The notes under the pieces: generated by a model
Told to the model about the DNA's origin: nothing
What the model saw: only the letters and a program-made list of their open reading frames with translations
Database searches by the model: none
Source: Malus domestica
Lineage: Eukaryota > Streptophyta > Magnoliopsida > Rosales > Rosaceae
Direction of reading: 5' to 3'
Assembly: GCF_042453785.1 (NCBI RefSeq)
Contig: NC_091675.1
Span: 7,638,501 to 7,702,500 of the forward strand
DNA: 64,000 nucleotides
Program-made: the position numbers and the translations under genes
Shown here: piece by piece, positions 37,053 through 48,005 of the stretch
Position numbering within the stretch: the stretch's first letter is position 1
How the letters are laid out: each line of letters begins with the position of its first letter

Positions 37053-39522
37053 GGTCCTATGGAAAGAACTGGCTCAATTAAAAACAAATACACATACATA
37101 TAAAAAGTCAGTAACCACAAAACAAAATCAGCAACATACCCAGTGCATACACCGCCGCAGCCCTTAAGACGGGTTGATTTACTAAACGTGCCTTGATCGA
37201 ATCCACAACAATGCTTATTCAATGCCGAAAACTATCGCACGAGTTTGAATTCCAGCTGCGAAATGAATTGCTCTATCTCTCTGCCACATGAATGAAGCTG
37301 CACCCAATCACACGCAAACCTGAAAACAATCAGTTGCCTATTACAAAATTGAAATGCTCTGCTTTCTAAAAAGAAGAAAATCTGAAAAATCAAAACTTGA
37401 AGCAAATGGGAGAAAATAAAAAAGCAAATTCAAATCAACAGCTTTCTCAGCAACCACAAGTTTGGAACAGCTTGTTAATTACGCATTTATGCCGAATGAG
37501 AAATTTGGGGGAAAATTCAGTAAAATTCGATGAATTTATACCCCAAAGTAAAATCCGATGAAGAAATTCCAAGAGAAGCAGTGGCGCCCATTGAAATTGG
37601 ATCAATTGGAATGCTTGGATGGGAGAATTAGGGTTTACCTGGTGCAGCAGGAGTAGTGAGGAGCAAGGGGAGAAGATCTGAAGATGGTACTTTTTTTCCT
37701 TTTCTTCTTCTTCTTCTTTTCCTGTGATATTGGGACTGGCTTTTAGGGAGGAAACTGAAGGAAAGAGGTTTCCTGAACCTCCTACAGTCCTACTACTAAA
37801 ATTTTCGGCCAAAAATAAATAAAAATCTTTCCAATAAAAACTTTTTTCTTGTCTTTTGGTTGGTTGAAATTGACAAAACCGGAATTTTGGGGGAAAAGAA
37901 ATTGAAATTGGATATAATACCTACATGTATTTAACGTAACTACCATATCTTCACACATTTTGCTTCAAATTAAAACTCATTTAACGGTGATAAATAAAGA
38001 GTGAGCATTACTATCACTTGAATGTGGTGAGCAAAAATGCACTCTTGTGTATATGCCTATTTTGTTTTTTTTTTCTTAAATGAGAAGGAAAGAGAGGGAG
38101 AGAAAGAGATAACTTGGAAATTGGGGATGAGTTATTTTTATTTTTTAAACTAGAGATTTGTTAGGATCGTATGTAAGTGATGTTTAAAAAAAAATTGTAA
38201 AATTTAATTTGTGCAAAATTACTTTATTGTCCATAATTTTATTTTGTGATAAAAGATAAAAATATTTTTTCATCCTCTTTTAGTTGACAAAAAATGTTTC
38301 ATTAATATTTAATTTAGATTATCATCTAAAAGTCATATTTAATTCATGTAATATATATATACATTCTATTAAGAGAACCTTCCTTGCCAACTTTTTTTTC
38401 AATTTTGCTCTCACTTTTGATATACACTAAAAGAGGGGTAAAATAGTAATTTTCTACCTTTTGACAAAATGACTATCATATCCCTATTTTTCCTATTTTA
38501 CCTTCTTTTTTTTTAAGAAAATGACAATCATATATTTATTTTTCTAATTTTACCCTCACTTTTGATACACAATATTTACATAAGGAGGACAAAACAATAA
38601 TTATGTAATATTAAAAAAAATATGCACTTATTAAGAGAAATTGTTCATACAGATAAAGTGTTGTGCTAGTGTGTGTGTGTATTAAAAGATCAATCAAGCC
38701 ATTGAGATTAGTAAGTATTTTAGTAAAGTTTTCCAAATAAAATGGAAAGTGCTAATCTATTTAAGGTTGGGAACGGATGACAACGCTTCTTCTAAACCAT
38801 TTTTTATACATTTTTTTTGTGGCGTTCACTCCATAATGTAATTCAACGATTCGAACTTTTTATCATTTATGCCTTCTCTCAAAGGTCATGTCTATAAAAA
38901 AAATCACTCAAATTTGAAACCATATGATTGTTAGATTAAGAGTTTATGGTTTCTTTGTAGAAACGTATTTGTCTATTTTCTTTATTACAAATGAACGTCT
39001 TAATAATTTTATATTTGTCTAATTTTTTTCAAGAATGATATGAATGATGTTATAACTTATAACTCGAAAAAACGGTCCTAGTACTAATAGTACCCACAAG
39101 ATTACTTGATCTTCAACGACTCTATAACGATCTCTGTCGTTGGTTCTAGAATTAGACAAGAATTAATTACACATTTGACGTATTAATCATAGAGTTTAAT
39201 GGGTGTGCCTATTCTAATTTAATGTGCGCATCAAACTGTAATTACAAATATTTGGTAATAGTGTCACTACTACTTCAATTGCCCCAAAAGGGATAATATT
39301 TTGTGATTTGCCCCAAAAACTGCAACTGGTTTGCAGATACTTTTTGCTATACCATATAACCGTTCGTATACAGATACAGTGAATGTCTATCATTTACAAC
39401 GTTTGCAAGGCAATTTACAACTTTGAGGTAACAGGTTCTCATCCGATAAAAGTGTAAAGATTCGTGTCGTATAATACTCGTAAGTCGGATTACGTTTTTG
39501 AAGCCCAACTCCAAAACTTGGT
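37053..39522. other. Intergenic region between ABC1K1 and HBS1
   Basis: Both genes run on the minus strand, so this holds the HBS1 leader and promoter (37053 to about 37850) and the ABC1K1 3' end. A pyrimidine-rich stretch near 37690-37730, CTTTTCTTCTTCTTCTTC, probably lies near the start of HBS1 transcription. Between 38360 and 38620, two related blocks (TGACAAAATGACTATCATAT and GAAAATGACAATCATATATT) look like a diverged duplication. No gene is recognised. Confidence 0.45.
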
Positions 39523-42500
39523 CTATCTATCAGATAACACCGAATCAGTCCACGAAAGCATCAGATCTCGTATAACGCTGGGGAAATCTGCAAGTCCGAG
39601 CACAGGATTTTGAGATATAAACACAAAAGTTTGGAAAAAAAATAATCGGTTTCCTTGTGCCACGTTATAAACAATCTGGCAAGTAATGTTACTTGTAGGT
39701 TTGTACCACATTGCTTACCACATCTCTCGCAAAAATGAAACCCACTGATATAAGCGAATCCACTTGAGATTCGGCTTTTGTAAAACATACGATTGCAAAT
39801 ACTCTAATTCGTAGACTAAAACTTGAGATTAAAAAGGGCAAGATGAAGTGTTTTTACCTCGTGCTACTTCCATTGCAACTGACGGTATGTCTATCTGATC
39901 TTCAACGAGTCTATACACATCCACAAGCTAGAGAGAAGACACATTGACAACATAATTTATCAAAACTCAATTCTTGGGTCGTTATCTTTTATTTTTTTAC
40001 GAAAATAATAGTTTTGTCAGATTTTCGTACCTCTTCAATGTGAAGCCTTGAATCTTCCGTCAAAGCAAGAATAAGCTTTCTACGAATTCCTTCATCAAAA
40101 ATGAAAAGGCGAGCTCCATCTTTGATGGTGTCAGTGAGGTCCAGTTTCCTACTAACTTGCAATTCTCTTGACCGTTGCCTGCAAAAAACAGCCCAAGAAA
40201 ATATAGGGTTTTAAACTCCTAAGCAGAAGAACAAACAAATAGGCAAGCAGGCCCATGAGCAGATACTGACGTGTCTACAGCTTGGAATGCAGGATTGCTG
40301 CTCATCTTGGTCACGTTTTCTTTGGCCAGAACAATAAGGTTTTCTAGCCGCTTCCATTGGAAAACACCATCTTTAAATAGTACCTAAAACCAGAAGCATA
40401 TTGTCAAAGGATTTCTATTTCAGCAAAAATAGCTTTAAACTAGTTAATCGGAAAATTCCTCTAAATCAATATAGCTGTTCCTGTGGGCAATACTGCACGT
40501 TTCATTCGCAGCAACTTTTTATTTTTCTTCCTTTTTTCAACTGCAGAGCAAGTTAAGGAGTACGAAGGGTTCTTGAATGTATTTGGATTGGATGTGATTT
40601 AAATTCAAGTTATTCAACTAACAGACTTCCAAGTACATCACATACATAATAGCTAGGTTTGAACTCACCTGTATGAGGCGTTCACGGAGAGCTGGGTTTG
40701 GATCTGTCAGGAGGCGCTTTGCCACATATGGATAGGCAACCTGTTTGACTGAATAATGTCAATAATAGTATGGGGAAGGAAAGCATGTACAACACAGATG
40801 GCTATCATTGCAATAACAAAATTTGCATATGAGATATGAGGTTTCTAAATGTAAAACATGGCAGGCACTCCGTCGTAGCATATAAATAGCAAAAGTAACC
40901 TTTAAATAAAAAATTCAACATATACCACAGGGTTGAATCTATTACGGAAAACTTTTACATGCCGAATAACATCAATTAAAAGATATGATACCCACAAAAA
41001 GTATGAAAAAAGATCCGCCTTTACCTCAAGAAACTTGAAGTCTGGCTGCAAAGTAAAACAGATGCCCTCTTGAGTCAATAAAGAACGGATGACAAGGGAA
41101 AACCTCTCCGGGATACGGATGGGATAGTTGTAGACTAATTGGTTAAACTTCCCTGCAGCAGAGCCAGCAAAAAGCATAGTGCATGTCAAAAATAAAAGGA
41201 ACTAACAAAACGCAATTATTCATTTCCCTCAAAGCATCAGAAAACCCTGCAGGCAACTAAATCGTAATAGAAAACATATCAGCAGTCTGCACACGCACAC
41301 ACACACACATGCACAATGAATTTGAATGCAATGTTCTCTTATAAGAATCAGGTAACTCCCAACATTACCAGGTACCCCGACATAAAATTTATAAATTTGA
41401 CAAGCTAGAGCAAAGGCATCATACAATTTCCAGTTAAAATCTTAATATTAGAGAACTAAAATCAACCTTGCCTAACTCTTGCTTTCAGTAGACACCCTTA
41501 CTGTTTGCTGACAATAGTGAGGTGTTCTATAGGATACTCTTGTCAATTTTTTGACAGTGAAAATATTATAACAGCAATAATACTTTGTATTCTTTTATTA
41601 CAAAACATAGTATGAGGTGGCTCTCTGTAAATCTATAAACCCTTAATCGTGGTGAAGCCGGACCAATGTAGTATAATGCCAAGGAACTTTAAAATTATGC
41701 TAAATGTCATCTTTATACGGTTATAGTTCTTACATCCCCAAGCAAATGTGCTTCAAATATTATGAGTGTCCCAAATGAACATCTAATGATTCTAAACCAC
41801 AATGTATATTATATAATGTAGACAAGGGAGATGCATTCCCAAGTTCCAGAGTTCTAAAACAACTAGATTTTCCATGGAAAGAAAACTAAAAACAGAAGTA
41901 AAAGTAAAGACTTTAGGACATGAAATTACCGGTAACGCTTCGAAAATTAAAGTCAGACAGTCCTTTTCCAACAGAGTTCTGCCATATCGCTTCTAAAGCT
42001 GGAACAATAGGAGAGACATCGGTCCCAGGAGCCAAGAAGCCAAGTCTGGTGAAATCATTTGCCATCTCAACATAGTCCTCGTTTACAGCATGGACAACAG
42101 CGTCAATCAAAATTTGTTTATTTTGCTGAAAAAATTAAAATATAGATCAATATGTAGGACATGTAAATTAAGATAAACTAACGTTACTAACCCATAATAA
42201 AAAAATAGCAGATATAAAACATTCTATTTCCATAAAGACAATAGAAATGCAATAGGTTTGGTGGCTGGGCTGTCATGGTCCATGTATGCATAGTTACAAT
42301 GTTATGTTAACCCTCGTGGCCATAAGGAGAATTGAAGATTTCAAAATTTAAAAGAGTATATTACAATACTCTGAACTAAGGGAAAGTGATACATCTTTGT
42401 ATCTTGGCCGTGTATGCTATGGAAAGAAATACCCTTTTATATTGATTTCTCTCATTGACCTCAATAATCAACAAAGTGTCAGATGCCGATGTACTAAAGA

Positions 42501-44961
42501 CAAAAAAAAGGGGCTTTACTGCTCTCTCATTCATTAATCAATGCCATGGAAGTATATATTTCACCTGACTAAGCACAGCAACATTCCCAAAGTCCACATA
42601 TGCAATCCGCCCATCACGCATGGCAAAAACATTTCCAGGATGTGGATCCCCATGGAACAACCCAAATTCCAGTAATTGCCGCAATGCGGCACTGACTCCA
42701 ACCGTTAAGAACCCATTCACATCAATACCAGCTTCTTTAATAGCCTGAAATGCGGGGCAGTTTATTATTGATATAGATATGATAGCTCATTGCTTTAAAA
42801 TACCGTCTTTTATCTTGACAATCATACCCGTGGGTTAGTGCACCGAATGCCATCAATCCACTCCATCACTAGAACACGTGAACTACAAAGCTCTTTGTAA
42901 ACTAGAGGAATTTTGACGGTAGGATCACCTTCAAAGTTCAGAAGAAAATCTTCAATATTACGGGCTTCCTGTTTAGAGGAAAGAGAGTTGGAGTACAAAT
43001 TAGAAAGGTCAAAAGAAAAAATGGCGGTTTAAATTGCATTGAAATGACGATGTTAATGAGGCCATAGGCATAATATAATGGCGCCAAAGTCCAATTTTTG
43101 TCCTCCTATAGCACAGGTCTGAAAGGTACCAAAGTGTAATCAAGCTCCTCCAAAAGCTTCTCACCAAATTCATCAACAATCAGCTCAGCATTGCACCCCA
43201 GTTTCTGCAGACTGATGCCATTTAAGAATGAAGCAAGAGTTCGGAAAAGAAAAAGATCCCGATAAATTATAGGTTCTATTTGCGGCCTCTGAACCTGTAA
43301 GTGAAAAAAACATAAATTAGAATTTTTTTTCAACATTTTTGCCGCAGTAATGTTTTCAGCATTGTCACAACACATTAACTGTAGAGCTGTTAATGACCTA
43401 AGAAAAGGTCCTTTGGTAAACCTTAATAGCAACTTCCTTGCCAGAGTCACGTAACGTAGCTCGGTATACTTGACCTAAACTGGCAGCTGCTATCGTCTGA
43501 GAAGAAATTTTACTGAAAACAGCTTCGAGGGGTCGCCCCATTTCTTCTTCTATTATGTCGAAGGCAACCTGAAGCAATGCATGCCATGTGCTCGAATAAG
43601 TTAAGCAAACCTCACACAGTAGAAGTGTCTCATCACAAATGCAAGCAACTGGAACCAATAACTTTTTGGTAAATTGAGATTTTACCTGATTGGGGAAGGG
43701 AGGAACGTCATCTTGAAGAATGCACAGTTCGTTCATATAATCTTCTCTGATAATATCAGGTCTGTTTGCGAGAACCTTTCAATACATGGGTGAAATCAGG
43801 CATGTGTTTAACACAAGAATATGAATTTAAAGATCTGTTCATCAATAATTATTACCTAAATATTAGAATTAACCTAAAAATCGTAATCCCAAATGCATAA
43901 AATCAACCACAATGAATTCTCGTCTTTCAATCTTTTTAATATATGTAGCATTACATCTAAATTTTTAGATCTCAACATATTACATCTTCATTGAATGATC
44001 CATCTTATTCTAATTAAAACGTGATAGTAAACCTACGGTTGATGCATTATTTTCTGTTATTTTGCTTTGCTATGACAAAGTTCAGTTTTGCAGTTAATCC
44101 AATGAAAGTAAACTGACATATTTAAGCAAAGACAGAAGGATATAACTCGTATGAGTGAGGTTCAAACCTGGCCGGCTTTAATGAAAGAAGGCCCCAAATC
44201 ACATAGGAGGTTTCTAAGCTGCCGAGCACGATCTGAAACAACTTCTTCGTCCCTTCCTACGAAGTAGTCATACGCCAAGGTAGACCAGTACAATCCCAAA
44301 CTCCACACAATCTCCACGCCCCTCGAAAGTAACGACACAATTGCTCCTCTGGATTTCAACACCGTATTTCTCACCTAATTATAAATAACATCAAGAAATT
44401 CATGCCAAATTGAGTACAAGTGCCTAACAAATTCACACAAACAAAAAAACACATCCAATTTTTAACTAGAGGATCATCCGAAATCAAACTCGAGTTCAGT
44501 TCAGAAACCTAACAGATAAATTGAATTCCAACCAGGCTTGATCATTTGCATATTATCACAAGATTAGGATAAAACTTCACTAAAATTTACAAGAAATTAA
44601 TAAAATATGAGAGATAAGTTTACTGAGCTAGAGTTCAGTTTCATACAGTTTCTGGACTGTACTTGCGAAACGGCACGCAAACGCCGCGTTCGAAGTCGAG
44701 CTGCTCCATGGCGGCGCTAGGTTTGGTCAATTGCCCTTCTCCCGCAGACGCCGCCAAGCTCCTCCGCGTTTCGATTGCGGCATTAGAAACTCGGAATCGC
44801 AACGGTTTCTTGCCTCCTCGCATTCGGAGCCTGTAATCAAACGACGCCGGAGCCTTGGACGGCGCATTTCTACGGCTCGGCACAGTGTGAGCTCGCGAGC
44901 TCAGATGCTGATTGGCAGGGAACGGAGTCGCGGTTACGCAATTTACGCAGAGCAAATTCAT
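39523..44961 (-). CDS. ABC1K1: Plastid ABC1-like atypical kinase ABC1K1/PGR6
   Basis: UbiB-type atypical kinase family; Arabidopsis ABC1K1 (PGR6, At4g31390) resides on plastoglobules and affects plastoquinone and tocopherol metabolism. Fourteen exons: 44961-44647, 44374-44168, 43775-43686, 43568-43422, 43294-43130, 42968-42828, 42744-42565, 42125-41930, 41152-41025, 40740-40669, 40383-40271, 40178-40031, 39927-39858 and 39587-39523, giving 678 residues. The N-terminus is rich in Ser/Arg/Ala and low in acid, as expected for a chloroplast transit peptide. Family motifs: KAGQ (171-174), the A-rich loop AAASLGQ (231-237) that replaces the usual glycine loop, VAIK with Lys253, EELDYT (302-307), HGDPHPGN (386-393) and DFGN (406-409). 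All are intact. The C-terminus closes with SWTDSVLSDR. Subtype assigned from remembered similarity and from synteny. Confidence 0.92.
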
Positions 44962-45560
44962 GGATTCTGCTCTGGGAATGGAGGCTGAGAGAATCAGAGA
45001 GTGAAATGGGAATGGGATGAACTTTGATGGTTAGGGGGAAGAGGAAGAAGAGAGCAAGTGAGTAATAACGACTTCAAAAATCAGTTGGAAAACTGAAAAG
45101 ATATTCATATATTTCTTTGTGTGATGGATGGGAATCCACATACAATTTTGTACGGGAAATGTTATGGATTAAGTTCAAACGTGTGGGAAAGTAGCTCTCT
45201 AAAAGAGATGAATCCGGTTCCTCTCCGCATCAACTTTGTGAGAATTCCGATAATTCGTAAATCGTTATCGTTTATCGTATATCGTGCGATAGGATATTAT
45301 TTTAATTTTATATTTAAAATTGAATATAAATAATATCTGACGAAAACTGACCGTACGATGTACAATAAACGGACACGACTCGTAAATCTCGTGGGTCATC
45401 ACAATGAGAATTCGGATAAAATCTTATTGGAAAAGTCAACTTGTGGTCATTTTTGGTTTTTCCCTTTTATAAATATCTTACATATTTTCAGTAATTACAC
45501 CATAAGGGAATTATCTTAGCACTTCAATAGAAAATACGTTTTTAGTGCAGAAAACACGCT
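44962..45560. promoter_or_regulatory. ABC1K1 upstream region
   Basis: These bases lie directly upstream of the ABC1K1 start on the minus strand. A purine-rich stretch, GGGGGAAGAGGAAGAAGAG, at about 45036-45054 is likely leader or core promoter DNA. No firm TATA box is seen. Beyond about 45150 the sequence is AT-rich and unremarkable. Confidence 0.4.
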
Positions 45561-46045
45561 CTACTATAAGAGTAAATTGTAACTATGATCCTTTAATTTT
45601 AACTCAATTTGAGTAATGGTCTATCAACTAAAAATTAATTATCATTGGTCATTCAACTCATCAAAACGTGTAGCTATGGTCCCTCGACTAAAAATCCATT
45701 ACCATTGGTCCCTCAACTTTAATTCAACTGGATAAATGGTCTCTTAACTTTAACATAATTGTAGCAATGGTCCTTCCGACATAACTCATTTTAACAAATT
45801 TTTTGATGTAATTGACGAAAATGACCATAATTACACACTTTGATGAGTTGAGAGACCCTAATTATATAAATGGTTATTCCAACATAACTTATTTTGACTA
45901 AATTTTGATGAAATTGATGAAAATGACTATAGCTACATATTTTGATAAGTTGAGGGACAAATGGAAATGGATTTCTAGTTGAGGGACCATTACTCCAATT
46001 TGATTAAAGTTGAGGGACTATTACTACAATTTACTCTTACTATAA
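45561..46045. mobile_element. 467-bp Mutator-type fold-back element with GAGTAAATTG ends
   Basis: The body is 45570-46036. It begins GAGTAAATTGTAACTATGAT, and the right end reads GAGTAAATTGTAGTAATAGT on the minus strand. Both arms then carry repeated GGTCCCTCAACT-type units. TACTATAA is duplicated exactly at 45562-45569 and 46038-46045; taken as nine bases there is one mismatch. The arms run most of the way to the centre, so the element could fold back on itself. It has no coding capacity. Confidence 0.8.
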
Positions 46046-46636
46046 TTGCATAAAAAAATGTTGGTGTATTTTCTGTGCGAATTCAATTCTTGTTTATGCT
46101 TTAATATAGCTGCAAAAAATAATTATGTTTGTGCATTTTTTATGCATATTCAATTTTCATTGATTCTCTTCTCTAATAACTAATTATCAAACTCACAAAA
46201 GCTTTTGCTTTGTTAGAAAATATATACGGTGTGTTGTCTGTTACGTGGTTCGTTATTGGTTTTTCTGAGAAATAAGACAATTGATTGACCAAAATTATGT
46301 GGATTAATTAGAGACTAACAACTCCATGCAACTATGGGCATGGAATCATGTTTTCGAACTCAGAGTGAGTGACATATCTAAGTAAAGACATTTTCTCCAA
46401 GTGAAACACAAATTTCTAATTTATATACCATTTCTTCTAAATCTAAATGACAAACAACAAATTATATGAAAGTTGAAGAAATGATATGTTTATTGGGGTT
46501 TCCTACCAAGCATGACCAATCTGAGTAACAGATATCCACATGAATTTGTTTCTCCATTTCACATGATATAGGGTTACATTTTATTAGTATTTTTTTTTAA
46601 ATTGACTATTTTTTTTGCATATAAATTTACACTTAA

Positions 46637-47605
46637 ACCATCTTCAATGGTTGGGCCAAAAGCCAAATATTTTAGCCCGGAAAATTTAGCTTTTAGCCTA
46701 GAAACAGCTTTTATACTTCAACCGTTCTGGCCTAAAATTTTATGTACATGACAAATAAAATATCAAGAACAAAACTCACAATTTTTGTGGCGCTCCTTCC
46801 ACTAGCCATGCCAACCATGACTATCTCTAAGCTTCATTTCCATAAAGTGCATGCTTTGTTAATAGTCTTCCACCGATCATAAACACCACCACCATCCCGC
46901 CCGCTGCCATTGCAGTTTTCTTGAAACTTTGCAATGATTTTATCCCACAAAACCTTCTTATTTTGATTTGTGCCAACTGTACCATCTTCGCTAACAGAAA
47001 CTCATGCTAAGTATAAAGCAACATTTTCCTCACAGGTACAATTATGACCTCTAATATGCTATATTGCCATGTTGAACAATTTGGAAATGGTAGAAAGATA
47101 AATTGTAAGAATTGTAAGAGAAAATTGAGTTTTGTGTGGATGTTTGAACAAATACATAGGTATTTATAGAGTTTTGGGGTGAATTTTGTGTTAAATAATT
47201 TTTTTTAATTATTTTAGCCATTTGATTTAAATTTGGGCCGTTATATATATATTTTTACCGTTAGATTTGATTATATTCGATCTTAGCCGTTGGATTCAAT
47301 GTATTTTAAAATAACATATTATAAAAAAATGAAATTTGCATCTGGACCGTTGGATCAACCAACGGTCCTTAAATCACAACCCTTGGATGTAATTATAGTT
47401 GTTGGGAGCCCAAGTGGGTGGCCGACACACGGCCTAACAGAGGGGCCCACCATGTCGAGAAACCCTTGTAGGCGCACTCGTGGGGCACGTTGGAGCATGG
47501 ATGGGCCGAGACTGGCCTAATTGCTAGCAAGTCCACTCGCATAAGGGGGGGGGGGGAATTTGGGGGAAAATTTAGCATTTAGCCCACTATTGGAATTGTT
47601 CTTAT
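46637..47605 (-). mobile_element. PIF/Harbinger-type element remnant with MYB-like ORF piece
   Basis: The minus-strand translation of about 47035-46800 gives SEDGTVGTNQNKKVLWDKII, then FQENCNGSGRDGGGVYDRWK and TINKACTLWK, with stop codons. This is the trihelix/MYB-like second protein of plant PIF/Harbinger transposons (often misnamed glutathione S-transferase T3-like). AT-rich non-coding DNA with CCGTTGGAT and CCGTTAGAT motifs follows to about 47380. The ends are weak inverted repeats (AACCATCTTCAATGGTTGGGCC; right end reads AAGAACAATTCCAATAGTGG). The transposase itself is absent. Confidence 0.6.
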
Positions 47606-47850
47606 GGATGATTATTTTTATTTGTTTACAAATAATAGCGTTGATAATTATCCTAAAAAGCAGTTATTTGGCTTCCGAAAAAATTTGATACATATTTTGC
47701 TAGTTTAGAAAATAAACAATTGATGAGTGTATAATGACATACTACTTGTAAATAATAATTTTTTTTCAGTGTTACCTATCATTGAATAAAGACGGATTCG
47801 ATTTGGCCCGTGAAAGCCGTGTCTTCTTTCCGATACGAAGAAGATGAAGA

Positions 47851-47925
47851 TTTAGCGGGAAAATAAAAAAGTTAAACAAGATTGGCGGGAAGAATACTCG
47901 CCTTCCTAAAGTTCTCATATAAAAG
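47851..47925 (+). promoter_or_regulatory. RPA2 core promoter: two E2F-type sites and a TATA box
   Basis: GCGGGAAA at 47855-47862 is the complement of the canonical E2F site TTTCCCGC. GGCGGGAA at 47884-47891 is a second match to the E2F consensus. A TATA box, TATAAAAG, lies at 47918-47925, 81 bases before the RPA2 start codon. The order E2F, E2F, TATA fits an S-phase-induced replication gene. Binding is inferred, not shown. Confidence 0.65.
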
Positions 47926-48005
47926 CATCAGTTCATCTCATACCGCCGCTTCCACTTCCTCTCTTTCATTTCCCAGATCGTTTTCTCTCTCCAAGGGTTT
48001 CAAAG

